From the NCBI GenBank assembly GCA_019916065.1, contig CM034243.1, positions 24,702,147 to 24,766,146 of the forward strand: a stretch of 64,000 nucleotides of DNA, given 5' to 3'. The notes beneath the pieces are model-generated. The model searched no databases, had not been told where the DNA came from, and worked only from the letters and a program-made list of their open reading frames with translations. The stretch comes from Vitellaria paradoxa. Taxonomy: Eukaryota; Streptophyta; Magnoliopsida; Ericales; Sapotaceae. The translations under genes were made by a program, and so were the position numbers. Positions 51,573 through 62,818 of the stretch are shown here, piece by piece (the first letter of the stretch is position 1; each line of letters starts with the position of its first letter).

Positions 51573-52857
51573 ATGAAGAAAAGCTTCAATGGGTGCAAAA
51601 GATTTGCTGGAAAGAAAGATGGTCGGCTGGTGGTTTTCAACAGTTGGGATGTCTTCGAGGTGGTCGTAGAACTCTGCTCTGTTCCAGAATCAAAGTTGGG
51701 GCTGTTAGAAAGATGGAACTTCGTCTATTTGCTCCATATGGTAGAAGACAGTTGTGTATCCCCAAGATAACTGTTGGGAAAGGATGGATTTTCTTCGCTG
51801 AATTGATATCTAGCTTTGTTCTGAGAGAGAACAGGTTAACTTCCTTTTAAGGGGACCCTTCCTCTAAGGAGGAGGATGATTGGCCGCTGAGAAACTGGAG
51901 TAGAAGGAGTACAGCCACTGCCCCTCCGAAAAAATCTTATCTGCAAGCAGCAAGCATTCCTAAATGGAAGTTCACTGACTTAAGAAGCTCAATCATTGAT
52001 GACAAGGAGAAATATGTGTTAGTTAACTTCGAGGATGCTGTGGAAAGAAGCTTTCAAATGTCCAGATCCTTAATTGGTAGCGTTGGTGACTCAAAGCATG
52101 GAATAGAAGACATTCAATCAGTCAAGAAATGGGTCGAAAGAAGTTGGAGAATCCTAGGAGGAGTTGAAATTAAAGAAATTGATTTAGGCAAATTTCTATT
52201 TATATTCCCATCCAGTGAGTTAGCCGAGGAGAAAATTGGTAAGCATCTACTTAATGGTAGTCCATTTTTTATGGATAGATGGCATAGTTGAGCTGCTGCA
52301 ACAGACATGGATGGGACCAACATTCCACATGGATTCATGTGCTAGGATTGCCTGCATTTCTCTGGGATAAAAGAATCTTTGAATGCCTAGGCGATTATTG
52401 TGGAGGCTACCTAGAAACAGTTGAGGAAACCATTTTGCAATCTCATTTGAAGTGGGTTAAACTGAGAATTAAGGGCCATGGAAGGAATGTTCCAGCGTCG
52501 GTTAAGATTAAAGTTAGAAACACTTTGTACGATTGCCCCATTTGGGTAGACCACAGACCTTGGGTGGATTGGGCTTCCAATCATGGGACTTTGTTTGGTG
52601 GTTGCCGGTCTCCGGAGATGAGGAAGGAGGTGGCGCGTGAAGCTGCAACTTCCTCGGCGAACATTCATGCATCTGGCAACCAAAGAGACAGAATATTTAA
52701 TAGGCATGGGAATCAGGCGAGAAGCAATAAATTTAATCGAAAGAATGGTAAGGTTAGATGGATCAAGATGGGTGATAAGAATGCTACTTATACGAAAGGT
52801 CACAACTCAAATTTATTAAAGAGGGTCAGCCTTCATTTAATAGGTTTGAAGCATTAA
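51573..52857 (+). pseudogene. LINE-1 ORF1 (DUF4283 type), broken
   Basis: Reading frames 51593-51850, 52016-52291 and 52288-52857 together give the usual plant L1 ORF1 order: an N-terminal region (KLQWVQKICWKERWSAGG), VKKWVERSWRILGGVEIKEI, SELAEEKIGKHLLNGSPFFM, then IHVLGLPAFLWDKRIFECLG and VKIKVRNTLYDCPIWVDHRP. A TGA/TAG interrupts near 52290 and further shifts occur before 51995. The protein would bind L1 RNA. Confidence 0.75.
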
Positions 52858-53560
52858 ATTCTCTTAGATACATTGGACGTGAATTTACAGAAGGACCAGG
52901 TTATTAATGTTGCTGCTGGAAATCAGACATCAGATTTATTACAAGTAATGGATTGGAAAATCAAGGATTATTCTGCTATCGGGAGGGGAGTTAGTGTGGA
53001 TTTCCCGGCTATTAATGAGACTGTCAAGGAAAACCAGATTTTGGGAGATATCTTATGTGGAGAGGAGAAGCAGTTTGGGCCTGATCTTGGCCTTCACTCA
53101 CAATCAGAAAGTAGTTTTGGAACTAAAACGACTTTATGATTGAGAGCTTTCCTGCCCTCATGGATGCTGATTGCAGCGAGTCAAATGAATCATTGATCGT
53201 TTACCCTTAGCTTCTTTTGGGCCTGATGATTGGAATTTCTCTAATGAGACATTATTGCTTAGGGAATGTGGAGCTAATCAGGGGAAGATCTCCAAATGGG
53301 TGATAAATTGCATGAAATCTTTTAAGAAGATCATGGGTATATCAAGTGAGGGGTTTGAAGACAGATTTTGGAGCTTCTCAAGTCCATAGAAGAGAAGAGA
53401 GGAACTCTTTCGAGTGTGGAAGGAAAGAACAAGCAGTTTACTCTAGAAGAGGTTCTAGGGAGCTTAAGAACTTGCAATGGTCAATTTCTTATGATAAAAA
53501 AGGGCAGCATCAGAGTTATGGAGGTAGAAAATTTGGTGAACCATTATCCATTTGTTTTAA

Positions 53561-54150
53561 ATGAAGCCAAAAATTATTTGGAATGTGAGAGGCAGCTATG
53601 GTATGCTGAAAAGATTGTTAATTAAGAACTCTCTCAGGAAATGGAGCCCAGATATTGTTTGCCTGCAGGAAACCAATTTAGGAGAAATTGATGAGAATGT
53701 AATTAAATCATTATGGGGAGATGTTGGTATAAATGGAAAGCATTGGATGCTTTTGGGGCCTCCGGTGGTATTTTGTTGATGTGGGATAGCAGGAGACTAA
53801 ACATGGTTGATAATGAAGTTGGGTTTTTCTCAGTTTCTTGCTTATTTAAACATGTCGAGGAGGATATAACCTGGTCCTTTACGGGTGTCTACGGTCCAGT
53901 GAATAGCAACCTAAAAATTGACTTTTTGGAGGAAGTAGCAGCTGCCTTTCGTTGGCAGTCTCCTTGGTGCTTGGGTGGAGATTTAACATGGTTAAGAGCA
54001 CCGAAGAGAAGTGGAACTGCGATAGAAGAACTAAACAGATGCAGATCTTCTCAGATTTCATTAAGATCTAGAATGCATTGAGCTGCCCTTGAATGGATGC
54101 AAATTCACTTGGAGTAACAGCCGCCGTAAGTCTAGAATTGATAGGTTTTT
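53561..54150 (+). pseudogene. LINE-1 ORF2 endonuclease domain, broken
   Basis: APE-type endonuclease motifs are spread over two frames: KIIWNVRG (N-terminal Asn), PDIVCLQETN (catalytic Glu) at 53640-53690, then GVYGPVNSNLKIDFLEEVAA and PWCLGGDL (the catalytic GDFN is altered). At least two frameshifts occur between 53713 and 54120. Confidence 0.82.
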
Positions 54151-54470
54151 AGTATCAAATGACTGGGAGGACCTATTCCCTGAAGTATTCCAAAAATCCA
54201 TGCCTAGATTACCCACTATTGTTGGATGGGGGTGGATTAAAAAGTGGGCCTAAATCTTTTAGATTTGAAAATATGTGGCTACAAGTTGAAGACTTCACGG
54301 ATATGATCGCTTCTTGGTGGCAGAGTTACAATTTTTATGGAAGTGCCAGCTATATTTTGTCACATAAACTCAAATGTTTGAAACATGATTTGAAAATGTG
54401 GAACCTGGAGGTTTTTGGGAGAATAGAGAACCAAAAGCTGCAGCTTGAAAAGGAAATTTAGCAGCTAGAC

Positions 54471-55727
54471 TTGATGGATGATTCAAGAAGGCTCACTGAT
54501 CAGGAAAATTTGTGCAGAGAAGCCAAGATTAATGAGCTGAACAAGCTCATTAAGATGGAGGAAACCAGCTGGAGGCAGAAACCAAGAGTCAAATGGCTGA
54601 AAGAGGGAGACAGAAATACAAAGTTCTTCCACAAAATTGCTTCAGCTAACAAGAGGAGAAATTGGATTGACAAACTAAGAGTTAATGGCTCTTTAACAGA
54701 CGACCAGGAGCACATTAGGAATGGTATTTTGAAATTCTACAAGCAGCTGTTCAAAGAAGAAGCTCAGTGGAGACCCAAAGTTGATGGGCTACAATTTTCT
54801 CAAATCAGCTCATTGGAGGCTGAGAGTTTAGAACAACCCTTCACTGAAGCTAAGATTTTTAAGGCTCTCAAAGATCTAAATGGCGATAAAGCTCCTGGTC
54901 CAGATGGCTGAACCATTGCCTTCTTTCAAAAATGTTGGAATGTCTTTAAGATGGACCTGCTGCAGGTTTTTGGAGAATTCCACAGCAGTTGCAGGTTTGT
55001 TAGAAGTTTAAACTCCACCTTCATAGCTTTAATTCCTAAGAAGAAGGGTGCTATTGATGTTAAAGATTTCAGACCAATTAGCTTGATTGGAGCTGTTTAC
55101 AAGTTGATTGCCAAAGTCCTTGCTGCCAGGTTGAGGAAAGTTATGGACTCTATCATTTCTCTCTCCCAAAATGCATTTGTTGGTGGAAGACAAATTTTGG
55201 ATGCTGCCCTTGTTGCCAATGAAATCATAGATTCAAAGTTTAAGAGGAAGGAAGATGGCATAGTCTGCAAACTAGATATTGAAAAGGCTTTCGACCATGT
55301 TAACTGGAGCTGCTTGTTCTACTTGTTGAAAAGAATGGGCTTCAGCCACAGGTGGTGTAGGTGGATTCATTGGTGTATCTCAACAGCCCGATTCTCAGTT
55401 TTGATTAATAGCTCTCCGGAAGGCTTTTTTGCTTCATCAAGAGGAATAAGGCAAGGGGATCCTCTCTCCCCTTTCTTATTTATAATCATCATGGAAGTCT
55501 TTAGTCAAATGCTGAAGGAGGTGGAAGCTGCTGGTCTGATTGAGGGATTCTCGGTCAGAAATAGAGCTGTAGATTCAAACAGCATTTCACACCTCCTTTT
55601 CAGTGATGATTCCATAGTTTTTTGTGGAGCTGACATGATGCAATTGGGACACTTGCGTTGCACTCTTCTAGGCTTCGAGGCTGTCATTGGTTTGAAGGTA
55701 AATTGGGTAAATCTGAAGTCATTTTAG
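54471..55727 (+). pseudogene. LINE-1 ORF2 reverse transcriptase
   Basis: The first frame 54471-54911 ends at LKDLNGDKAPGPDG (stop at the following codon, where a large hydrophobic residue is usual). The second, 54951-55727, holds [78 protein letters not shown] and [10 protein letters not shown]. The catalytic motif is FSDD rather than the usual FADD. The frame is lost again at 55727. Confidence 0.9.
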
Positions 55728-55764
55728 TCGGTGATACTACTTTCTATGTGATCTGGCTGCTGTC

Positions 55765-57004
55765 TTGGACTGCAAAAAAGGCTCCTTTCCAACCACCTAT
55801 TTAGGTTTGCCTCTGGGAGCAAAATTAAAGTCCAAAATGGCTTGGGAGCCGGTTATGGAAAGATGCAGAAATAGACTTGCTATTTGGAAGTTGAGATATC
55901 TCTCCAAAGGGGCTAGAGTTACATTGATCAAGAGTGTGCTTTCTAGTCTACCTACATATTTCTCTCTCTTTTCAAGGCCCCTATTTCAGTCATTAGAGAA
56001 ATAGAGAAAATGCAAATGGACTTTCTTTAGGGTAAATGTGATAGGGTTTTCAAATACAGCCTGGTTAATTGGAAGTCTATTTGCACCCCAATTGATTCTG
56101 GAGGTCTCGACATTAAGCAACTTCTACTGCATAATGAGGCACTTCTTGGCAAGTGATTCTGGAGATTTTCCCAGGATTCTACCAGGCTTTGGAGGAAACT
56201 TATAGTGAAATATGGGGAAAAATGGGTGGATGGTGTTCTGCCGAAGGTCCTAATTCATCGGGTACAAGTTTATGGAGAGGTATTAGGAAAAATTGGACGA
56301 AGCTTGCTCGCTGTATTTCTTGGAAGCTGGGTAGAGGAGATAGAATCTTATTTTGGAAGCATGATTGGCTGAATGTCGGCAGCTTATCTATACTCTTCCC
56401 TGAGATTTTTGCTCTTGCAGTAAACAAAGATGCTTTTGTCAAAGACTATAGCATTGGAATGGGTAGACATCGTACTTGGTCTGTGATGCTTAGAAGGAGT
56501 TTGAATGATTGGGAATTGGAGGTCTATTTGTCAATGTTGGAACTGCTTGATAATGTTTATCTGGATGAGTAAGAAGATTTCATGGTGTGGAAAGAGTCAC
56601 ATGAAGAAACCTTCACTATCAAGTCCTTCTATCTTTTCCTTCAGGGAGAGGTTAGGGACCTTTTTCCTTGGCCAAAGCTATGGAAAAATGTTACTCCTAC
56701 TAGAGTCTTATTCTTCACATGGTGTGCTGCCAGGGGAAAAATTCTAACAATGGATAATCTTAAGCTTCGAGGTCATTACATGGTTAACCGTTGTACCTTA
56801 TGTTTTAGCCAGGAGGAATCTATTGACCATCTTTTCCTGCATTGTCAATGGGCATCAGAGTTGTGGGGGTTGATTCTCTCATACTTCGGAGTTCACCTAT
56901 GCTTCCCAAAAGTTTTCATAGATTTTCTTTTGGCTTGGTGGGGTCAGTCTCTCGGAAAGCATAAAAGGTCTATATGGAATTTGGTCCCATTCTGTATGTT
57001 TTAG
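55765..57004 (+). pseudogene. LINE-1 ORF2 C-terminus with zf-RVT
   Basis: Frames 55765-56004 (GSFPTTYLGLPLGAKLKSKM, SKGARVTLIKSVLSSLPTYF), 56153-56572 (GTSLWRGIRKNWTKLARCIS) and 56582-57004 (VLFFTWCAARGKILTMDNLK, then NRCTLCFSQEESIDHLFLHC) make up the post-RT region and the zinc-binding zf-RVT domain. A stop at 57002 truncates the end. Confidence 0.88.
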
Positions 57005-57613
57005 CTAGTCTGGAAGGAGAGGAATCGAAGAATTTTTAAGATGACTGTAGGCCTATCTTGAGAATCAAGAGTTATTTTCTCACTTGCTTATTCGGTTGGG
57101 CAAGGGATGGAAGGGAGATCGATTTACTTTCTTTCTTGAATTTCCTTGATCATAAGCTGCACTTAGAGTGTTTGGGTCTAGTAGCATTTATCCCTCCTTG
57201 TTTCAGTTGTTCTGTATAGGCATCCTTTCGATGCTTAACTAGCTTATAATAAAATTTACTTATCATTTTTAAAAAAATTACTAGGACAAGGGTGATAAGA
57301 TTGAAACAATTGTAAGGTATTAGTTATATGATCGATGCACTAGAATTAATAATCCCTGGTGCAAGAGTTAAGCCACAAGAATAGGAGTTAAAGAAGAGAG
57401 AATGAGAGAGCTAAAAAGTGGTTTCTCCCTTTTCCCGTAGATTATATTTATAATAAAGTTCTACAATCAAATAAGGAAAGGAGTAAAAATTACACAGCTA
57501 TGACAACTCAATAGAGCTGTCAATATTGGAAATAAAAAAAAAAATCATTTACTCTAATACACCCTCTCAACTGGAGCATATTAGTCAAAAATGCCCAACT
57601 TGGAAGATAGACT

Positions 57614-58290
57614 CTAAAATGAAGAACGAGGCAAAGGCTTGATAAGTAGATCTACCAGTTGGGAAGATGATTGAAGACAGAGAGTATTCAATTTCTTGTG
57701 GAGCAATAGATCTCGAATAAAGTGGAAATTAACCTCAATATGCTTTGTCCGCTCATGAAACACAGGAGTATTAGTAATAAAGATGACGGCTTGATTGTCA
57801 CAATGCATAGCCATAAGAGCAGGAATATCAAAATCGAAGTCACGTAGGAGAGATCGAACACAAAGCATTTCAAAGGCAATGTGAGTCATAGCACGATACT
57901 CAGTCTCGGCACTCAAACGAGCCACAACTTGTTATTTCTTACCGCGCCAAGTAACTGAATTGCCACCAATAAGTGTACAGTAACTTGATGTTGAACGACG
58001 ATCAGTCCGGCATCCAATCAAATCAGTTATAAATAGGGAGGAGGAAGGATGATATAGAAGACCACGAGCAGGGGAATGTTTCAAATACTGTAAAATCCGA
58101 CAGACATCCTCAAAATGTGGAAGGTGGGGATTATGCATAAATTGGCTTACTACACCCACAGCATAGGTGATATTGGATCGAGTAATAGTGAGATAAATAC
58201 AAGTCGATGATAGTGACTTACATCAGAAAAGAGCTCTCCAAAGGTAACATCCAACTTACTAGAGGAGTCCATAGGTGTATTAGTAGGACG
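57614..58290 (-). pseudogene. Copia B RNase H and late RT
   Basis: RNase H 57925-57614: [54 protein letters not shown]. Late RT 58159-57932: [34 protein letters not shown] stop separates them at 57929-57931. The rest of RT lies at 63602-64000 with several shifts and stops. Confidence 0.88.
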
Positions 58291-58509
58291 GGCACAGTTG
58301 AGAAAGTTGAGAAAAAGGGAGAGATTGAAATTGAATTCTCTCGTCTCCCTTGCATATTATTTATAATGAAGGTTTACATCAAATTAGGAAATAGGAAACT
58401 AGGAAATTAGGAAACCAAATCAATCACTCCTATATGCTAAACAATCACATCTATATTCTAAGGAAATTAAGCATATATTCTATATATGTTTCTATATTCT
58501 AACACCCCC

Positions 58510-60521
58510 TCAAGCTGGAGCATATAAGTCAAAAATGCCCAGCTTGGATATGAAACTCTGAAATGCAGAACGAGATAATGGCTTGGTGAGAAGATCGGCC
58601 AGCTGAGAAGAGGAGCGAACAAATGGAGTACTCAACTCCTTGCGGAGCAGCAAATCACGTATAAAATGACAATCAACCTCAATATGTTTTGTACGCTCGT
58701 GAAACACAGGATTATTGGCAATAAAGATAGCAGCTTGATTATCACAATGCATTTCCATAGGAGCAGGAACTTCAATACCAAAATCCCGAAGAAGTGACCG
58801 AACCCAGAGCATTTCAGAGCAGTGTGAGCCATAGCACGATACTCAGCTTCAGCACTAGAACGAGCCACAACCTGTTGTTTCTTACTACGCCATGTAACTA
58901 AATTACCACCAACAAAGGTACAATAACCCGAGGTGGAACGCCGATCATTCCGATTACCAGCCCAATCAGCATCACTATAACCAGTAACACTTAAGGAGGA
59001 AGAGGAACGATACAAAAGTCCACGTGCTGGAGAATGCTTCAAATACCGTAGAATCCGACACACAGCCTCAAAATGCGGAAGACGAGGACTATGCATAAAT
59101 TGGCTGACTACCCCCACAGCATAAGTGATGTCAGGACGAGTAACAGTGAGATAAATGAGCTTGCCCACAAGTCGACGGTAACGACCCACATCAGAAAATG
59201 GCTCGCCCGAAGTAGCATCTAACTTAGTAGATGGGTCCATAGGAGTATCAGCAGGACGGGCACCGAGAAGACCAGTGTCAGAGAGTAAATCCAGCACATA
59301 CTTGCGTTGACAGAGGGAGATGCCTTGTGAAGAGTGGGCAATTTCAATTCCAAGAAAGTAACGAAGTCGACCCAAATCCTTGGTATGAAATTGAGTAAGA
59401 TACTGTTTCAAATCCACAATACCCGTGATATCATCACCAGAAATAATAATGTCATCAACATAGACAATTAATATAATAGTGCCAGAAGATTGTCGTCGTA
59501 CAAAGACTGAATGATCAGCAGTAGAACGAGTATACCCAATATCAAGGAGAACAGAGCTGAAACGATCAAACCAAGCCCTAGGAGATTGTTTCAGGCCATA
59601 TAAAGCACGCTGTAAACGACACACAAGATGCTCACTACCAGGGATACTATAACTAGGAGGTTGATCCATATAGACTTCTTCCTGTAGTTCTCCATGGAGG
59701 AATGCATTCTTAATATCAAGCTGATGTAGAGGCCAAGAACGACTTGCAGTAACAGCAAGAAGAATCTGAATTGAGTTCAGACGAGCAACAGGAGAGAAAG
59801 TCTCAGAATAGTCAACACCATACGTCTGAGTGTAACCTTTGGCAACCAACCGAGCTTTAAGCCGCTCAACTGAACCATCTGGAAGATACTTAACAGTATA
59901 AACCCAGCGACAACCAACAGTTCGTTTGCCAATAGGTAGAGAGGTGAGTTCCCATGTCTGATTTTGATGAAGAGCATGCATTTCTTCATCCATTGCGTGT
60001 TTCCATCCCGGAATAGACAGGGCCTGTTGATAAGTAGAAGGAACAAAAACAGAAGACAAGGCACAAATAAAAGAAGACAAGGAAGAGGAAAGCCGATGGT
60101 AAGAGACAAAATTAGCAATAGGATGTTGAGTGCAAGTACGCTTACCTTTTCGTAAGGCAATGGGCAAGTCAGGAGAAGGAGAATGATCTTCATCAGAATC
60201 AGGTACCTCAGACGAAGGGGTGTGATCTGGCGGTAAGGGAAGAATGACCTTTCTATCAGGATCACGTCGATAAACCTGTTGCAGAGGAGCAGGAGCAGGA
60301 GCAGGAGCAGAAGGTTCAGACTGAACTAATAGTTCTGAACCTGTGGAGGGATCAGTGGTAGGAGTGAGTGAGGTAGACTGGGATATGGGAGTATAGGTGG
60401 AAGATGAAGGAGGAGAGAGTAGGGGAGTGTGCCCCCTCACGAAAAGCAATAAGATTAGGAGATAAGAGGTCACCACTAGGAGAAAAGAAAGGAGTAGATT
60501 CAAAAAAGGTGACATCGGCAC
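58510..60521 (-). pseudogene. Copia C reverse transcriptase and RNase H
   Basis: A long frame, 60521-58820, holds the whole [94 protein letters not shown] (catalytic YVDD) and [20 protein letters not shown]. RNase H begins [20 protein letters not shown] and [19 protein letters not shown]. One base is missing near 58818; the rest of RNase H ([30 protein letters not shown]) continues at 58812-58510 in another frame. Confidence 0.95.
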
Positions 60522-61722
60522 TCACAAAGTAACGTCGGGAAGGAGGGTGATAACAATGATAACCTTTCTGAGTGCGAGAATATCCTAAGAAGACACACTT
60601 ACGAGAACGAGGTGAAAGTTTGTCTTGATTAAGATCAAGTATATGAACAAAGACAACACAACCAAAGATACGAGGAGAAAGAGGAAAAGGTGATCGATTT
60701 GGATAAAGAAGAGAAAATGGAGACTTATTTGACAATATTGGTGTAGGGACCCTATTAATTAGATAACAAGTAGTGAGAACAGCATCTGCCCAAAAAGATT
60801 TAGGGACATGCATGTGAAACATTAGGGTATGAGCAATATCTAACAAACGACGATTTTTGCGTTCAGCAATACCATTTTGTTGAGAGGTGCGAGGACAAGT
60901 AGTTTGGTGGATAATGCCCCTATCAGTACAAAAGTTATGAACTACCGTTTGAATATATTCCAATGCATTGTCAGAACGAAAGACTTTAATTCTTCTGTTG
61001 AATTGAGTAACAATTTCATTGTAAAAACGAGAAATAACAGAAGGTAAATCAGACCGTTGTTTAATTAAAAAAAGCCATGTCATTCGAGAAAAATCATCAA
61101 CAAATGTCACGAAATATGAAAAACCATTAACACTAGAAATGCGGGCAGGGTCCCAAACATCTGTATGAACAATATCAAAAGGTTCAGACTCACGACTAAT
61201 ACTACGGCTAGGAAAAGAACTACGGTGATGCTTGCCAAGTTAACAAGCCTCACATTCAAGACTAGACACTGAACTAAAATTAGGAAAAAGTAGCTTCAAC
61301 CGAGCTAAACATGGATGACTAAGACGAACATGCCACTGGAGAGGGGAGACAGAGGTGTGGAGAACTGTGGTAGTTAGCTGCTTTAGTGGACGATCACGAT
61401 TAAGATAATAAAGGCCATCCTTCTCATGCCCTGAACCAATCATCTTCTTCGTCGTGAGGTCCTGAAAAACACAAGAAATAGGAAAGAAGGTTATGGAACA
61501 ATTTAATAATTTGGTTAACTGACTGACAGAGAGTAAATTAAAGGGAAAGTGTGGTACATAAAGACTAGAAGGGAGATTAAGGGATGATGAGGGATGAAGA
61601 GTCTCTCTACCAGACACAGGACGAGAAGAACCATCAGCTAACACAATACTATAATTAACATTACTAAGGTTAGAGAATAAGAAGGAATTACCAGACATAT
61701 GCGAGCTGGCTCCCGACTCGAT
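60430..61722 (-). pseudogene. Copia C protease and integrase
   Basis: The protease entry reads stop-I-I-E-S-G-A-S-S-H-M at about 61722-61690: the usual Trp codon is TAG and the catalytic Asp of DSG is Glu. GAG-pre-integrase follows (LQWHVRLSHPCLARLKLLFP, LECEAC), with a TAA at 61240 where Gln is expected (CQLGKH). The integrase core has HTDVW, TFVDDFSRMTWLFLIKQRSD, FRSDNALEY and NGIAERKNRR (a DDE set). It runs to 60430, where a shift joins the RT frame. Confidence 0.93.
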
Positions 61723-62818
61723 TATCTAAGAGGGAGAAGAGGAGGCTACAAGAGCTGGTTTACTTGAGTTAGCCAGAGTAGCAGTGGAAGATGAAGGATT
61801 AGAAGCACGCAAGGATTGAATGAGCTCTTGAAGTTGTGAGGAGCTTAAGGTTATTGTCTCCTGAGAATCAGACGTGGTTGCTCCATTATCAGACGCTGGA
61901 ACGAAGTAGCACGGTCAAAGACATGGTGGGCTTGTTTAGGCTTACCATATTTCTTCCAATAGTAAGGCTCAGTATGATTGGTACCACCGCAAAAATTACA
62001 CTTGCAGTCACCTCGACCATTTGATGAACGTCCTCCACCACGAGAACCACTACGAGTAGTACGTCCACCACGAGTGCCACGGGAATTACCTTGGGAAGAA
62101 CTTCCTCGATTATGTTGACTAATAAGTGCTGAAGAATCAGTAGAAGTCACTGTATGATCATTCGCAATGGATGGATGGCAACCTAATGATGACCTTTGTA
62201 TACGAGCATAAGCACTGGCAGCAGTAGGAAGAGTTTCACTCGCTAGAATTTGATCTTTAAAGCCTCGAAGTGCAGGATTAAGGCTAGATAAAAAGTTTGC
62301 AATCATGAATTCTTCCCAATACTTCCTTTGCTGTGTTAAGTCTTCACTGAACGGTCTGTATTGTAATAACTGCTTCCATAAACTCTTCAAGTGACTATAG
62401 TAATCAGACAATGATCTCTCGCCCTGTTTTGCAAAGAACATCTGCTCATACAACTCATAAACTCGAGAGATATTACTTGTCTGGGATTATGATTCTGCAA
62501 GACAATCCCAGATCTTCTTAGACGAGTCACAAAACTCAACAGTGGTAGCAACTGAATCCTCCAGACTATGCCATAATAGCCCCATAACAATTGCATCCTC
62601 GCTCATCCAAACACGATACCGAGGATCAGTGGACGAAGGTGGCTCATCAGTAATATATTGTAACTTGTCCTTTCCTCGAAGAAAGGTCTTCACAGCATGT
62701 GCCCAACTCAAATAATTCTCACCATTTAATTTTTCGGTGTAATAGAACGAGGAACATCATCTGCCTTTAAGAATACAAATTGAGGCATGATTGAAGTAGT
62801 ATCTTCAGATTTTGACAT
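61700..62818 (-). pseudogene. Copia C gag
   Basis: The start is ATG at 62818 (MSKSEDTTSIMPQF). The frame shifts in an A-run near 62728, then continues as SWAHAVKTFLRGKDKLQYIT and DSSKKIWDCLAES to a stop at about 62488. It goes on with VYELYEQMFFAKQGERSLSD, a Gly/Arg-rich linker and a zinc knuckle CNFCGGTNHTEPYYW, in which the last Cys is Tyr. A further shift at about 61900 leads to the Ser-rich end. Confidence 0.9.

Larger units (their letters stand above)
51411..57276 (+). mobile_element. Nearly full-length LINE-1 (5.87 kb) with 17-bp TSD
   Basis: It is flanked by perfect TSDs ATTACTAGGACAAGGGT at 51394-51410 and 57277-57293, with a short A-rich 3' end at 57270. The host is copia A, whose frame resumes after the right TSD. 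The content is ORF1 (51573-52850), endonuclease (about 53560-54110), RT (54471-55727) and zf-RVT (56582-57004). All ORFs carry stops or shifts. It is a relative of 2820-4050 (shared RGKILTMDNL and zinc-finger pattern). Confidence 0.95.
50027..57356 (-). mobile_element. Ty1/copia retrotransposon A, deleted, hosting a LINE-1 and copia B
   Basis: The 3' LTR is probably 50027-50172 (TG at 50027; minus-strand start TGTGAGAATATTC), bordered by a polypurine stretch (TTTTTGGGGGAATATTGGC on minus). From left to right, minus-strand pieces are an RNase H tail (TEQVANILTRGLPKETIGKL), integrase (50969-50500: FYSIHSNIWGLSKITATPG, WFVTFTNDHTQY) and GAG-pre-integrase (51441-51211: VRIVDGSFSS, ILHVSKFACNLLFVSKL). 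RT is deleted. A LINE-1 (51411-57276) splits it. Beyond that a protease-like GIINSSAS (57357-57294) is cut by copia B. Confidence 0.82.
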
